A stretch of DNA of 12,780 nt. Source: an uncultured Prevotella sp. GTDB lineage: Bacteria > Bacteroidota > Bacteroidia > Bacteroidales > Bacteroidaceae. The stretch spans positions 1 to 12,780 of the forward strand of contig CAKQDG010000064.1 of NCBI GenBank assembly GCA_934219025.1, given 5' to 3'. Shown here one piece after another: positions 1 to 7,824 of this stretch. The position numbers were made by a program, and so were the translations under genes. Each line of letters starts with the position of its first letter. The first letter of the stretch is position 1. A model generated the notes under the pieces. The model did not search any database and had not been told where the DNA came from. It was given only the letters and a program-made list of their open reading frames with translations.

Positions 1-398
1 GTCCGAAGGCGTCTGCCGCAATCGCAGAGGCTGCTGACAAGGGCGATTTGAGTGAGAATTCGGAGTATGATGCCGCTAAGGAGGCTCAGGCTCATCTTGA
101 AGATAAGATTAACCAGCTGAAGCGCTCCATCTCGGAGGCTAAAATCGTGGACGTTTCGCGATTGAGCACCGATGCCGTGCAGATTCTCTCGAAGGTGGAG
201 ATGACCAACCTTACCACTAAGGCTAAGATGACTTACACCATCGTGAGCGAGAGCGAGGCTAACCTGAAGGAGGGTAAGATTTCTATCAAGACTCCTATCG
301 CTCAGGGACTGCTCAACAAGAAGGTGGGCGACGAGGTGGAGATTAAGATTCCACGCGGTGTTATCAAACTGAGAATTGACAAGATTACGGTAGAGTAA
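1..398 (+). CDS. greA: Transcription elongation factor GreA, 5'-truncated by window edge
   Basis: GreA rescues backtracked RNA polymerase by reaching into the secondary channel and stimulating cleavage of the transcript 3' end. The reading frame is open from base 3, so the first visible residues are PKASAAIAEAADKGDLSENS; about 131 residues are present of a usual 155-160, and the real start lies upstream of the window. A TTG at 48 is internal and should not be taken as the start. The coiled-coil tip carries the conserved GDLSEN motif, whose Asp (codon 45-47) and Glu match the two acidic residues that place Mg2+ at the polymerase active site. The C-terminal FKBP-like domain ends in a typical GDEVEIKIPRG stretch. 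The HIT gene follows 116 nt downstream on the same strand, across a hairpin-forming repeat. Identification is firm. Confidence 0.95.
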   Translation, partial: PKASAAIAEAADKGDLSENSEYDAAKEAQAHLEDKINQLKRSISEAKIVDVSRLSTDAVQILSKVEMTNLTTKAKMTYTIVSESEANLKEGKISIKTPIAQGLLNKKVGDEVEIKIPRGVIKLRIDKITVE

Positions 399-406
399 AT
401 CAACTC

Positions 407-488
407 GGACGGCTCGGACGGCTCAGACAGCTCCGAGTTGTCCGGAAATTCAGAGCCGTCCGAGCCGTCTGAGCCGTCCGAGCCGTCC
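407..488. repeat. 9-nt tandem repeat arranged as a long perfect hairpin
   Basis: The greA-HIT spacer is built from a 9-nt unit (CTCGGACGG and variants) repeated on the left and its reverse complement (GAGCCGTCC) repeated on the right. Bases 407-428 pair perfectly with 467-488 (22 bp). The stem can continue inward to about 436/459 with three mismatches. A competing hairpin pairs 402-409 with 432-439 (AACTCGGA/TCCGAGTT). No T-run follows on the plus strand, so this does not look like a standard intrinsic terminator. It may partly separate greA from the HIT gene, protect the transcript 3' end, or be a small repetitive element. The pairing is read directly from sequence; the role is unknown. Confidence 0.85.
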
Positions 489-514
489 AAATTGTCCAAT
501 AAAAAATAATCACT

Positions 515-913
515 ATGGATATTTTTTCAAAGATTGCAGCCGGCGAGATTCCAAGTTGGAAATGCGCCGAAAACGAGAAATTCTATGCTTTTCTCGACAT
601 CAACCCTTTGGTGAAGGGCCACACTCTGGTTATTCCGCGCCGCGAGGTGGACTACTATTTCGACATGACCGACGAGGAGATTGCCGAAATGGCGGTGTTT
701 GCAAAGAAAGTTGCAGTGGCTATCAAGAATGCCTATCCTTGCCGCAAGGTCGGCATGGCAGTGTTGGGCCTTGAGGTGGCTCATGCCCACGTTCACCTCG
801 TTCCGATGCAGAACGAGAAGGACATGCTCTTCTCCAATCCTAAGCTGAAGCTCTCTGACGAGGAGTTTAAGGAGATTTCGGAGAAGATTTACGGGGAGTT
901 CAAGAAACTGTAA
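515..913 (+). CDS. HIT family (histidine triad) nucleotide hydrolase
   Basis: This is a 132-residue cytosolic protein of the HIT superfamily, the usual length for an Hint/HinT-like enzyme. These enzymes act on nucleoside phosphoramidates or related AMP conjugates through a nucleotidylated histidine. The N-terminal IFSKIAAGEIPSWK block, the FLDINPLVKGHTLVIPRR nucleotide-pocket region (residues 26-43) and the triad H90-A-H92-V-H94 followed by LVP are all present; the middle histidine is normally the nucleophile. No zinc-binding cysteine pairs of the Hint type are seen. The ATG at 515 follows a purine-rich stretch, as is usual in Bacteroidota where Shine-Dalgarno sites are weak. No clear TAnnTTTG promoter lies in the spacer, so co-transcription with greA is likely. 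The exact substrate cannot be told from sequence. Confidence 0.93.
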   Translation: MDIFSKIAAGEIPSWKCAENEKFYAFLDINPLVKGHTLVIPRREVDYYFDMTDEEIAEMAVFAKKVAVAIKNAYPCRKVGMAVLGLEVAHAHVHLVPMQNEKDMLFSNPKLKLSDEEFKEISEKIYGEFKKL

Positions 914-1006
914 ATGACATAACTCATAAACTTGAGTTTCGATTTTAGCGTATTTAGGCTTTTAGCCCGTTTTACATAAATTCAAAACTTGAACTCATAA
1001 AATATA

Positions 1007-1045
1007 AAAATCGGGGATGCGACAAATTGTGGCATCCCCGATTTT
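1007..1045. terminator. Bidirectional intrinsic terminator between convergent genes
   Basis: A perfect 14-bp stem (1007-1020 with 1032-1045) encloses an 11-nt loop. The GC-rich core GGGGATGC is bounded by AAAA on the left and TTTT on the right, so a U-tract forms at the end of the stem on either strand. It sits between the plus-strand HIT gene and the minus-strand PL11 lyase and probably ends both transcripts. A weaker hairpin followed by TTTT lies at about 958-972 (GGC/GCC stem). Confidence 0.85.
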
Positions 1046-1108
1046 GTCTTCGGTAAATATATATTCAAGTTTCGGCTTTAAACGAAACCTAAATATATTA
1101 TTATTCTT

Positions 1109-3727
1109 TTACTTCACAAACTTCTTGCCGTTCATGATATACACGTTGTTCTTTGCGGCATTGCTTATCTGCTGACCGTTAAGATTATACATCTTGCCGT
1201 TCTTTACGGCAACAGTGGTCGTGGCAATACGCTCTATACCGTCGGTGAGCTTCTTGTATTTGAACGTTACGTTGGCAAGAATCTGCTTGTTCTTTCCCTT
1301 TGAGTCTACATCAGAGGTTGTGATGTTAGAGTTGTCAAAGGTTAGCTTGATACTCTTCTTTGCCTCGAAGCCTTCGAGTTTCTTCGTCACGGCATTCTGT
1401 CCTGCCGTTCCTCCAGGGAAGACAACATTCGCATCAAGGATTGAACTTTCGCTCTCGTCGATATAAGCCCCGTTCATGATGATAGAGCGGTCGGCGGTGG
1501 TAGAGGCATTGTTGCTGTAGCCCTCGATGGTCAGTCCGATAATCTCATAGCCCTCGTTCACAGAGAAGGTAAGACTCTCGCCGTTGTTGTTCGTGCGGAT
1601 TTTGATATATCCGTTTGACGTGCTGGCGGTTATCTCGCCATGTTCGCCGGCAGTGTAACTGGTGCCAGACACGATACCCTTGTCCTCAGTAGGGAGCTTC
1701 AGTCCCTCTTCGCCCTCGTCGGCAGGTTCCGGTTTTGCCGATGGCTCCGGGGCATGGTTCACGGTCTGCGTCTGGTATGTAGTACCGTCCACGCCGAGAT
1801 AGTCGGGCAGATAGTAGCCAAGGTGTGGCGGCTGGTTGTAAGATGAGTTCTGCCATACGATGCCCATACGATATACATGGTCTTGCATCAGGCAAGGCAC
1901 CTTATACTTTGTAGGTTCCGGTGTGGAATATACAAGAATCTTGCAGGTAGGCGAAACATAGTCGTCTTCGTGCTGGAACATTATCAGTTCCTCGCGCCAG
2001 TCGCCGAGTAGGTCGGCCTGCAGACATGGTGTAGCCTTTGTGGTGTTGCACGACTGTGGCTGTCCGTAATCGCTGAATTCCTGGAACGTGGCTATATTGC
2101 CGCTCGCGGTGTTGAAGTTTCTGATGCGCGGTGCGCTCTTGCCTGTGGCAGAGTCATAACGTCCGTCGAAAGTCTGGTCATAAGGGTCGCCTGTCCAATA
2201 AATGCGGAAGTTGGTGTCCGCTTTCTTTGCGAGCACCTGCTTACCCGTGGCACAGTCGTAGGTATTGCCGTCGGCACTCGACCAGAATTCGAATCCGCGG
2301 TTTGCCGGGATAAAGTCGGCAGCCAGTCCACGCCCGTTATCGCCGGAGCTTGTAGCCGAAACGAGCAGTTCGCCTGTTGTTGCATCGTGCACGTCATATC
2401 CATACTGTCCCTCCTCGTGAGGCATCATCACCTCCAGTCCGGGGCGGTCAGGACAAAGGTCTGTAAGATGAATAGCATCGCCGTGTCCTTTTCCTGTAGA
2501 ACAGAGCAACTGTCCGTCGTGGGCGATGGTGGCTGCACCGATACAAATCTCGTCGTAGCCGTCGGTATTAACATCTCCAACGGATATGCCATGCACTCCC
2601 TGTCCGAAACTTGAAGAGCCGGTGCCGGAGTGTAACACATTCCCGGCAGCATCGAGAGTCTCCCATTTGCCGCTGAGCCCCTTGTGTAGCCAACGTGTAG
2701 AGAGTTGTTTGCCGTTCCAGTCTACAGCCCACAGAAAACAGTTCTTGTAATATCCTCGCTGGAAGATAGCAGTAGGCAATTTGTCGAGTCCGTCGAGATA
2801 AGCCACACAAGCATTGAAACGCTCCGAGCGGTTGCAGTTGGCGTCGCCGAAGAACGAGTTGGCATCCGTTGCGGCAGTAGGGAAATCCACTCCCGAACGG
2901 CTGGGCGAATACCAGATGGTGTTCATCGCCGCACCCGTTTCGCCGTTGAACACGGTGAGGAACTCCTCGCCGCCGGTAACGAGCCCGTTGCCGTTTACAT
3001 ATGTCTTCGAGTTATCCACAGCCTTTATCTTCTCGTCGCCAGCCTCGGTAACGTAGTTGCCGTTGCCGTCGGTAGAACCGGGAGCCGTCTTGCAAACGAG
3101 TTCCGCCTTGCCGTCGCCGTCGAGATCATATACCACCATCTGTATGGTGTGGTTGCCTGAACGAACGTTAAATCCAATGTTTATGTCCTTCTTCCATAGC
3201 GGCGTACCGTCCATCTTGTATGCGCTGATGATACAAGGCGAAGAATATCCGTTCTTCGCTCCGCTGTCGCGCTGGTTGTCGGGCATCCACTTGAGGATAA
3301 GCTCGTAGTTGCCGTCGCCGTCAACATCGCCCACTGCCATATCGTCGGGACGATAGCGACCGGTGGTGTTGCCGCTCTTTATGGCAGCCGGACGCTTCAC
3401 GTCGAAGCTCGTGAACATATTGTCCCAAGCCTTAGCCTCGCTCGTTTCGCCGGCAGAGGTTACCACTTTATACGTATCTCCCGGCTTTCCTTCCTTGTCG
3501 AGCCAGTTGGTAACGTCGGTGATGTTGCTTGCCACCTTAGTGCCGTTGCGGTAGACATCAAATGTCAGTTCCTTTGGATCGCTCGTAAGCGAGCGCCACG
3601 ACACAAGGATTCCCTCACTTGTCTTAACCGCCACCGGAGCGCGGTTAAGCTTTTCATTCACTTGTTGTGCAGAAGCCGACAGGGTGAGTCCTGCCAATGC
3701 TGCGGCAAAGAGTAGTCTTTTCTTCAT
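1109..3727 (-). CDS. Secreted rhamnogalacturonan lyase, PL11 family, with C-terminal sorting domain
   Basis: The protein has 872 residues from ATG 3727. Family PL11 enzymes cleave rhamnogalacturonan I, the rhamnose-galacturonic acid backbone of pectin, by beta-elimination in a calcium-dependent way. Residues 1-21 form a signal peptide (MKKRLLFAAALAGLTLSASA, then QQ). Residues 28-110 look like the fibronectin-type N-terminal sandwich (GILVSWRSL, FDVYRNG). Residues 125-650 are the beta-propeller, with acidic calcium loops VGDVDGDG (132-139), YDLDGDG (200-206) and VGDVNTDG (383-390), and the GDWREELI block (575-582). After a Pro/Glu linker (658-675), residues 678-826 look like an extra beta-sandwich of unknown role. 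Residues 830-872 end in MYNLNGQQ and VYIMNGKKFVK, resembling T9SS-type C-terminal signals. The frame stays open to 3877, but the promoter at 3792-3827 lies inside that extension, so MKK is the right start. PL11 enzymes are usually about 600 residues; the excess is the C-terminal part. Confidence 0.88.
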   Translation of the reverse strand: MKKRLLFAAALAGLTLSASAQQVNEKLNRAPVAVKTSEGILVSWRSLTSDPKELTFDVYRNGTKVASNITDVTNWLDKEGKPGDTYKVVTSAGETSEAKAWDNMFTSFDVKRPAAIKSGNTTGRYRPDDMAVGDVDGDGNYELILKWMPDNQRDSGAKNGYSSPCIISAYKMDGTPLWKKDINIGFNVRSGNHTIQMVVYDLDGDGKAELVCKTAPGSTDGNGNYVTEAGDEKIKAVDNSKTYVNGNGLVTGGEEFLTVFNGETGAAMNTIWYSPSRSGVDFPTAATDANSFFGDANCNRSERFNACVAYLDGLDKLPTAIFQRGYYKNCFLWAVDWNGKQLSTRWLHKGLSGKWETLDAAGNVLHSGTGSSSFGQGVHGISVGDVNTDGYDEICIGAATIAHDGQLLCSTGKGHGDAIHLTDLCPDRPGLEVMMPHEEGQYGYDVHDATTGELLVSATSSGDNGRGLAADFIPANRGFEFWSSADGNTYDCATGKQVLAKKADTNFRIYWTGDPYDQTFDGRYDSATGKSAPRIRNFNTASGNIATFQEFSDYGQPQSCNTTKATPCLQADLLGDWREELIMFQHEDDYVSPTCKILVYSTPEPTKYKVPCLMQDHVYRMGIVWQNSSYNQPPHLGYYLPDYLGVDGTTYQTQTVNHAPEPSAKPEPADEGEEGLKLPTEDKGIVSGTSYTAGEHGEITASTSNGYIKIRTNNNGESLTFSVNEGYEIIGLTIEGYSNNASTTADRSIIMNGAYIDESESSILDANVVFPGGTAGQNAVTKKLEGFEAKKSIKLTFDNSNITTSDVDSKGKNKQILANVTFKYKKLTDGIERIATTTVAVKNGKMYNLNGQQISNAAKNNVYIMNGKKFVK

Positions 3728-3791
3728 TATATATAGCTTTGTTTTAGTTTGATAGAATATCACGCCATACAAGGCATTTCTTTTGTACTTG

Positions 3792-3827
3792 CAAATGTAC
3801 ATCTTTTCTTCAAGAAAAAGAAACAAA
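3792..3827 (-). promoter_or_regulatory. Bacteroidota-type promoter for the PL11 lyase
   Basis: On the minus strand TACATTTG (3792-3799) fits the -7 form TAnnTTTG, and a TTTG (3824-3827) lies upstream with a 24-nt gap, longer than the usual 19-21. Transcription would start near 3785, giving a leader of about 58 nt before ATG 3727. The upstream box overlaps the T-rich tail of the RNase H terminator. Confidence 0.6.
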
Positions 3828-3866
3828 AGAGGAAAGTCTGATAAATGAAAACAGACTTTCCCCTTT
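3826..3866 (-). terminator. Intrinsic terminator after the RNase H gene
   Basis: A perfect 10-bp stem (3831-3840 with 3852-3861) extends by four more pairs across one mismatch, to 3826/3866, around an 11-nt loop. On the minus strand it is followed by a T-rich run (TCTTTTGTTTCTTTTTC). It begins about 12 nt after the RNase H stop codon and separates that gene from the lyase promoter. Confidence 0.8.
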
Positions 3867-3878
3867 ATTTGGAACATC

Positions 3879-4352
3879 TTACCCCTTTCTCCCGAAATCG
3901 GCAGGCACCTCGCCCCACCTTCTGGTTTCCCATTTCTCTATAGGCACACGAAAGGAGTGAGTCTTTAGCCACATCTCGGCGCGGGCTATCACGTTGTATA
4001 GTTGTGCCGTGCGCGGTGTGCGCTCCAGCTTTGTCTTGCATTGTTTCTTCTGCACCCACAGGATAGCATTTCGGCTGTCGGAATATATCGTTTTCTGTAT
4101 CCCCTGCTTCTCCATCAGGGCGAGGGCATGCACGATGGCGAGAAACTCACCGATGTTGTTCGTGCCGTGAACGGGTCCGAAGTGGAACACCTCTGCTCCC
4201 GTGGCAAGGTCAATGCCGCGGTATTCCATAGGTCCGGGGTTGCCGGAACAGGCGGCATCCACAGCCCAAGCCTGAGCGTCTACCTCAATGGGGAGAGGGA
4301 GAACTGTGTCGTTCCTGTAGTCGGGGGGATTGGTCATTGTATATTTTTCCAT
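3879..4352 (-). CDS. Ribonuclease H family protein
   Basis: The 157-residue protein has the RNase H fold, which cuts the RNA strand of RNA-DNA hybrids with two metal ions. The active-site acids are visible: D32 in VDAACSGNPGP, E69 in GTNNIGEF, D92 in YSDSRNA and D152 in WGEVPADFGRK. The basic-protrusion region and the His-bearing loop of E. coli RNase HI (GHxG) are not recognisable; the helix around 113-131 runs directly into the WETRRWGEVPADFGRK ending. An ATG five codons in (MTNPP) is an alternative start. The gene is monocistronic: a candidate promoter lies upstream at 4396-4403 and a terminator follows the stop. It probably helps remove primers or R-loops in the cytosol. Confidence 0.88.
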   Translation of the reverse strand: MEKYTMTNPPDYRNDTVLPLPIEVDAQAWAVDAACSGNPGPMEYRGIDLATGAEVFHFGPVHGTNNIGEFLAIVHALALMEKQGIQKTIYSDSRNAILWVQKKQCKTKLERTPRTAQLYNVIARAEMWLKTHSFRVPIEKWETRRWGEVPADFGRKG

Positions 4353-4395
4353 GATTTGTTTTGGTGTTATGCTGATTATTCTGTGTACGACAATG

Positions 4396-4403
4396 CAAAC
4401 TTA
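4396..4403 (-). promoter_or_regulatory. Candidate -7 element for the RNase H gene
   Basis: TAAGTTTG on the minus strand matches TAnnTTTG and lies about 44 nt before ATG 4352. No TTTG was found at the expected distance upstream, so the call rests on the -7 box and position only. Confidence 0.4.
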
Positions 4404-4498
4404 CATAAAATATGTGGATTATCCGCCATAATCACGGAAAAAGCTATTTTGCGAGTTCCAAATTCTGTTGAATGATTAGGAAAGGCAGAAACGAAAAA

Positions 4499-4542
4499 TC
4501 CCTGTCGGGTATCAACATGTTTATGTCTGTACCCGACAGGGA
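4499..4542 (-). terminator. Intrinsic terminator after the propeller-repeat secreted protein
   Basis: A 13-bp stem with core CCCTGTCGGGTA (4499-4511 with 4530-4542) encloses an 18-nt loop. On the minus strand it is followed by ATTTTTCGTTT. It lies 27 nt beyond the stop codon of the upstream gene. The rest of the 4353-4569 gap holds the RNase H promoter and nothing else recognisable. Confidence 0.85.
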
Positions 4543-4569
4543 AATTTGTATGATTAGCAATCAGCTTTT

Positions 4570-7500
4570 TTATTTTGCAATCTGAATTTTCTTTGTCACG
4601 ACATTGCCGCCGACCACTGTCCTTACGACATATACGCCAGAGGCCACACCATTGAGCGAAACGATATTGTTGCTGCTTGATGCAACGACGGCACCCGATG
4701 CAGAAACGAGCTCAACAGAAGATACGTTGTTGCCTGTAACAGTAAGTTCGTTGTCGCCCTGACGCACCTCGATGCGCTCAATCGTGTTCTCGCCGATGCC
4801 GGCAGCACCGATATAGAAACGGGTTGCGCCGCCCTTCACGCTTTCTGCCTTCACCGTGTAATACACATCAACGCTTATCTGATGCTCCTTGCTGTCTTCT
4901 GCAGCGAAGTCGTAGTCATAAGAATTTTCGGTAAGCATATCTGCGTTTTTCTTCTCGCCATCGATATTCACGTCGTATCCGGCAACAGGAAGTTCCATAG
5001 CCGTAGGGCTTTCGATATTCAGGCCAATGAGCCAGTTTCCGGTGATGCTGCTCTGCGAAGAATACAGCGTGCTCCATGTTTCATTGTCAAGTGAATAGAG
5101 ATTAGAGAATCCCTCCACATACGGATCGTTGTCTACAGCAAGCGGTGCAGTGTTAGGAGTTACATCATAGCAGTCTACCACAAGCTTGTATGATGATCTG
5201 GAATTAACTACAATAGGCTTGTTGAATTTCACTGTGTTCCATGTCTTGAGACTGTAGTTCTCCACTTCCACCTCGTCAGCGAGCTTGTCGTCTTTGTAAA
5301 GGCGAACTGTGAACAGAGCGTCAGACAAAGGATAGAAGCGTGCGGAACTGATTACGTATCCGTCGTGTCTCTTCAACATTGAAGAAGAATATAGCGCTCC
5401 AGCCATCAGATTGTAGTTGTTTGCAGCAGGGCCCTTCACAGCTTTTGTCGATGCCACCTCAGATGAATACTGCAACTTCTGTGCATCGTTGTCGGCAGGC
5501 ACGGCCCATGTTGCGTGTACGGCAGTCTTTCCATTTGCCGAAACTGCCACGTCGTTTACCGGCTTCAGCATCTCGTCGTTAGGACTAACCACAATACTTG
5601 CAGTCTTCACGTCCGACTCCTTGCCGTTGGCATACACAGCCTTGACGCCGAGAGCATGTTCGCCCTCAGCCATGGCAGGTACGACGAAAGAAAGGTCTTT
5701 TGTCGTTCCAACGCTTGCTCCGTCGCTATACACCACGTAGTGGTCGATGTTGTCCTGTGTCATGTCAGAACCTTCTGGAGCAACAGTGGCATCGATAGCC
5801 CAAGTTACAGGATACAGATAGCTGTTGCCTCTGAAATATTCGCCAATAGAATAGAAGTCAGCCTCATCGGTCTTGCGGAGCAAGTCGGTAGTTCTTTCTG
5901 TGGCCTGGCCGAAGTTCTCGCCAATGATGTTCTGTGCGGCAGTCGTTACGTTCACCTCAACGGCAACAAGCAGTTCGCCGTCAGGCATATTCTGCGGCTC
6001 GGCAAGTTTCACGTCGTTGCGCTCGCCGTAAACAAGCTGCTGGCTAACCGGCTGTGAATAGATCAGCTGCAGTTTGCCTTCTGTATTGCGGGTATAGAGA
6101 TTAATCTTCCATGAGCCCTGCTCAGACAAAGGATAGAAGCCAACAGAACGGATTTTCTGTCCCTTGTATGCCGAAGTCGTTACAGCATCAAACTTCACAG
6201 CTGTTTCAAATGCCGAACCGGAAGAACTCAGTCCGAAGCCTTGCATGTCAGCCTCTTCCGGATTGAAGTAGGTCAATGAAGAATAATTTGTTGCCGGTGC
6301 TGTCCAGTTCATATAGGCATTGTTATAACCGCGTTGCTGCGTGAAGATAGCAGAAGGGGCTGCCAACTTCCATTCTGCGACGTTGAGTGCGGCAGCCTCG
6401 CTCTTTGCCGACTCCGCTCCGCCATATACGGCAGTCACGGTATATGAGTGCTCGCCGTCAGCAGGAGTGGCATCAACAAACGACTTGCTTGTTACGAGTG
6501 CCGTATTGATTTTGTTGTTGTCGCGATAAATGTTATATCCGCTGATGCCCTGTGCAGCAACATTGTCGGTCCACGAAAGCATAACGGATTTCATTCCAGA
6601 CATCTGTGTAGCCTTCAGGCCAAGCGGACTGAGACCTGTGGTCTGCTCGTTGAACTTCACGATCATAGACTGCTGGCCGGCCTGCAGATTACCGCTCTCG
6701 TCTGTGTCATCGTTGTAGTACAGGAATCCCATAACGTTTTCGTCTGCCGAAATGGAAGAAGCTCTGTAGATGCACGGATAATCCGTGTTAGGCATTGTTA
6801 CCACATGCTCTGCTGCCAAATCCACGCCTTTCTCCTTGAGATACGCGTCGGCCCACATTGCCTTGCCGTCTTTCCACATATATCCTCTGTCGGCGTTAGA
6901 GCCAACAACAGTTCCGTTGTCGCTGATGTCGAAGAGCAAGAACTGTCCTTCGGAACTTAAATCGAAGATTGGGGTCTTTGTCTTTGTTGCCACGTCGTAG
7001 ATGGCTCTTACTCCCACGGTGCCGTTTATCTCTTCAGGTCCGCCGTAATACAGAGCCTTGGAGCCGTCGTGAGAGAAAGCCTTTACGAAGCTCCACGGAC
7101 TAACCTGGTCTGTCAGCCATGTAACATCTCCGTTTTCCTCCCATATACAAGCTCTTCGGTTGCTCTTTGTGCTGTACATCCATCCGCCGGCCAACTTGCC
7201 GTCGGGTGATATGGCATAAGGGAAGCAGGCAGTTGATGTAAGCGTGAGTTGCTTTTTTATCTTACCGTTTTCCCAAATATATCCGTAGTATTTCCCGTTC
7301 TTTGTCACGGCACCCGTGATATATTTTCCGTCGGGCGAGATGTCAGCTGCACGCCCGTAAGTTATCGTTCCAGAAGGCAGCTCCAGCCTGTTCCACTTAT
7401 GGTTTGCCCAATATCCGGCAAGCGACACGCCTGCTCCGTTGGCATTATAGTTCTCGTCGGTGTATTCGCCCACCACAACTCCGTCGTCGGAAACGCTGTA

Positions 7501-7740
7501 TGCGATTGATGTTACAGTAGGGTTGAGCAGTTCGATGTCGTTAGTTTCAAGGTTCCACAAGAAGCCATACGTGTTCTGCGAATTGTCAACATAAGCTCCG
7601 CACGCCCATTTGCCGTTGCCCGACGTGTGTAGAAGCTGATAATCACACGGAGTCTTTATGATGACAGGCTTCGGTGAAGAAGTTTGTGCCAGCATAGCCT
7701 GACTTACAAGGAATGCAGCACAGAGTGTTTGTAGTTTCAT
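4570..7740 (-). CDS. Large secreted protein: HAF-like beta-propeller, fibronectin-like modules and T9SS C-terminal domain
   Basis: This 1056-residue protein is not one I recognise as a characterised family. Residues 1-18 are a signal peptide ending LAQ. Residues 35-345 hold seven spaced units of the type 'A.SISPDGK..GG....YIWENGK' (near 38, 80, 131, 174, 219, 269 and 327), resembling HAF repeats and fitting a seven-bladed propeller. Residues 370-455 are a fibronectin type III-like domain (VMLSWTDN, GYNIYRDNNKI, HSYTVTAVYGG). Two related modules follow, around 460-650 and 770-915; they share FYPLSEQGSWKINLY (535-549) and FYPLSDALFTVRLY (802-815). Each is preceded or followed by fibronectin-like strands (HALGVKAVY, 695-703). 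Residues 985-1056 form a classical T9SS type A sorting domain with LNGVASGVYVVRT and a KKIQIAK end. It is probably a surface or exported adhesin or binding protein. No catalytic motif was seen. The gene follows the YD-repeat gene in the same direction, after a terminator, with no convincing promoter of its own. Confidence 0.85.
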   Translation of the reverse strand: MKLQTLCAAFLVSQAMLAQTSSPKPVIIKTPCDYQLLHTSGNGKWACGAYVDNSQNTYGFLWNLETNDIELLNPTVTSIAYSVSDDGVVVGEYTDENYNANGAGVSLAGYWANHKWNRLELPSGTITYGRAADISPDGKYITGAVTKNGKYYGYIWENGKIKKQLTLTSTACFPYAISPDGKLAGGWMYSTKSNRRACIWEENGDVTWLTDQVSPWSFVKAFSHDGSKALYYGGPEEINGTVGVRAIYDVATKTKTPIFDLSSEGQFLLFDISDNGTVVGSNADRGYMWKDGKAMWADAYLKEKGVDLAAEHVVTMPNTDYPCIYRASSISADENVMGFLYYNDDTDESGNLQAGQQSMIVKFNEQTTGLSPLGLKATQMSGMKSVMLSWTDNVAAQGISGYNIYRDNNKINTALVTSKSFVDATPADGEHSYTVTAVYGGAESAKSEAAALNVAEWKLAAPSAIFTQQRGYNNAYMNWTAPATNYSSLTYFNPEEADMQGFGLSSSGSAFETAVKFDAVTTSAYKGQKIRSVGFYPLSEQGSWKINLYTRNTEGKLQLIYSQPVSQQLVYGERNDVKLAEPQNMPDGELLVAVEVNVTTAAQNIIGENFGQATERTTDLLRKTDEADFYSIGEYFRGNSYLYPVTWAIDATVAPEGSDMTQDNIDHYVVYSDGASVGTTKDLSFVVPAMAEGEHALGVKAVYANGKESDVKTASIVVSPNDEMLKPVNDVAVSANGKTAVHATWAVPADNDAQKLQYSSEVASTKAVKGPAANNYNLMAGALYSSSMLKRHDGYVISSARFYPLSDALFTVRLYKDDKLADEVEVENYSLKTWNTVKFNKPIVVNSRSSYKLVVDCYDVTPNTAPLAVDNDPYVEGFSNLYSLDNETWSTLYSSQSSITGNWLIGLNIESPTAMELPVAGYDVNIDGEKKNADMLTENSYDYDFAAEDSKEHQISVDVYYTVKAESVKGGATRFYIGAAGIGENTIERIEVRQGDNELTVTGNNVSSVELVSASGAVVASSSNNIVSLNGVASGVYVVRTVVGGNVVTKKIQIAK

Positions 7741-7771
7741 AATTGAGTGTGTTAAAAATATTTCATTTCAA

Positions 7772-7812
7772 AAAATGTATGGCAACACGCCATTGCAGCT
7801 GCCATACATTTT
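7772..7812 (-). terminator. Intrinsic terminator between the two secreted-protein genes
   Basis: A 13-bp perfect stem (7772-7784 with 7800-7812, core AATGTATGGCA) encloses a 15-nt loop, and the stem plus tail ends in a run of T on the minus strand. It follows the stop of the YD-repeat gene by 12 nt and lies 32 nt before the next ATG. That leaves no room for a promoter in between, so the downstream gene may depend on partial readthrough or on a promoter inside the end of the upstream gene. Confidence 0.8.
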
Positions 7813-7824
7813 ATTTCAGTCAAA

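Noticed and set aside
48..50. TTG at 48 as the greA start
   Set aside because: The frame is open and clearly GreA-like upstream to the window edge, and the catalytic-tip Asp lies before this codon.
302..499. Minus-strand ORF with DGS/EPS repeats
   Set aside because: It is the translation of the 9-nt repeat hairpin plus the antisense of greA; no gene signals.
958..972. Separate terminator just after the HIT gene
   Set aside because: The stem is only three base pairs; the 14-bp stem at 1007-1045 explains termination.
3728..3877. 50-codon N-terminal extension of the PL11 lyase (start at 3877)
   Set aside because: It would put a non-signal sequence ahead of a good signal peptide, and the promoter and the upstream gene's terminator both lie inside it.
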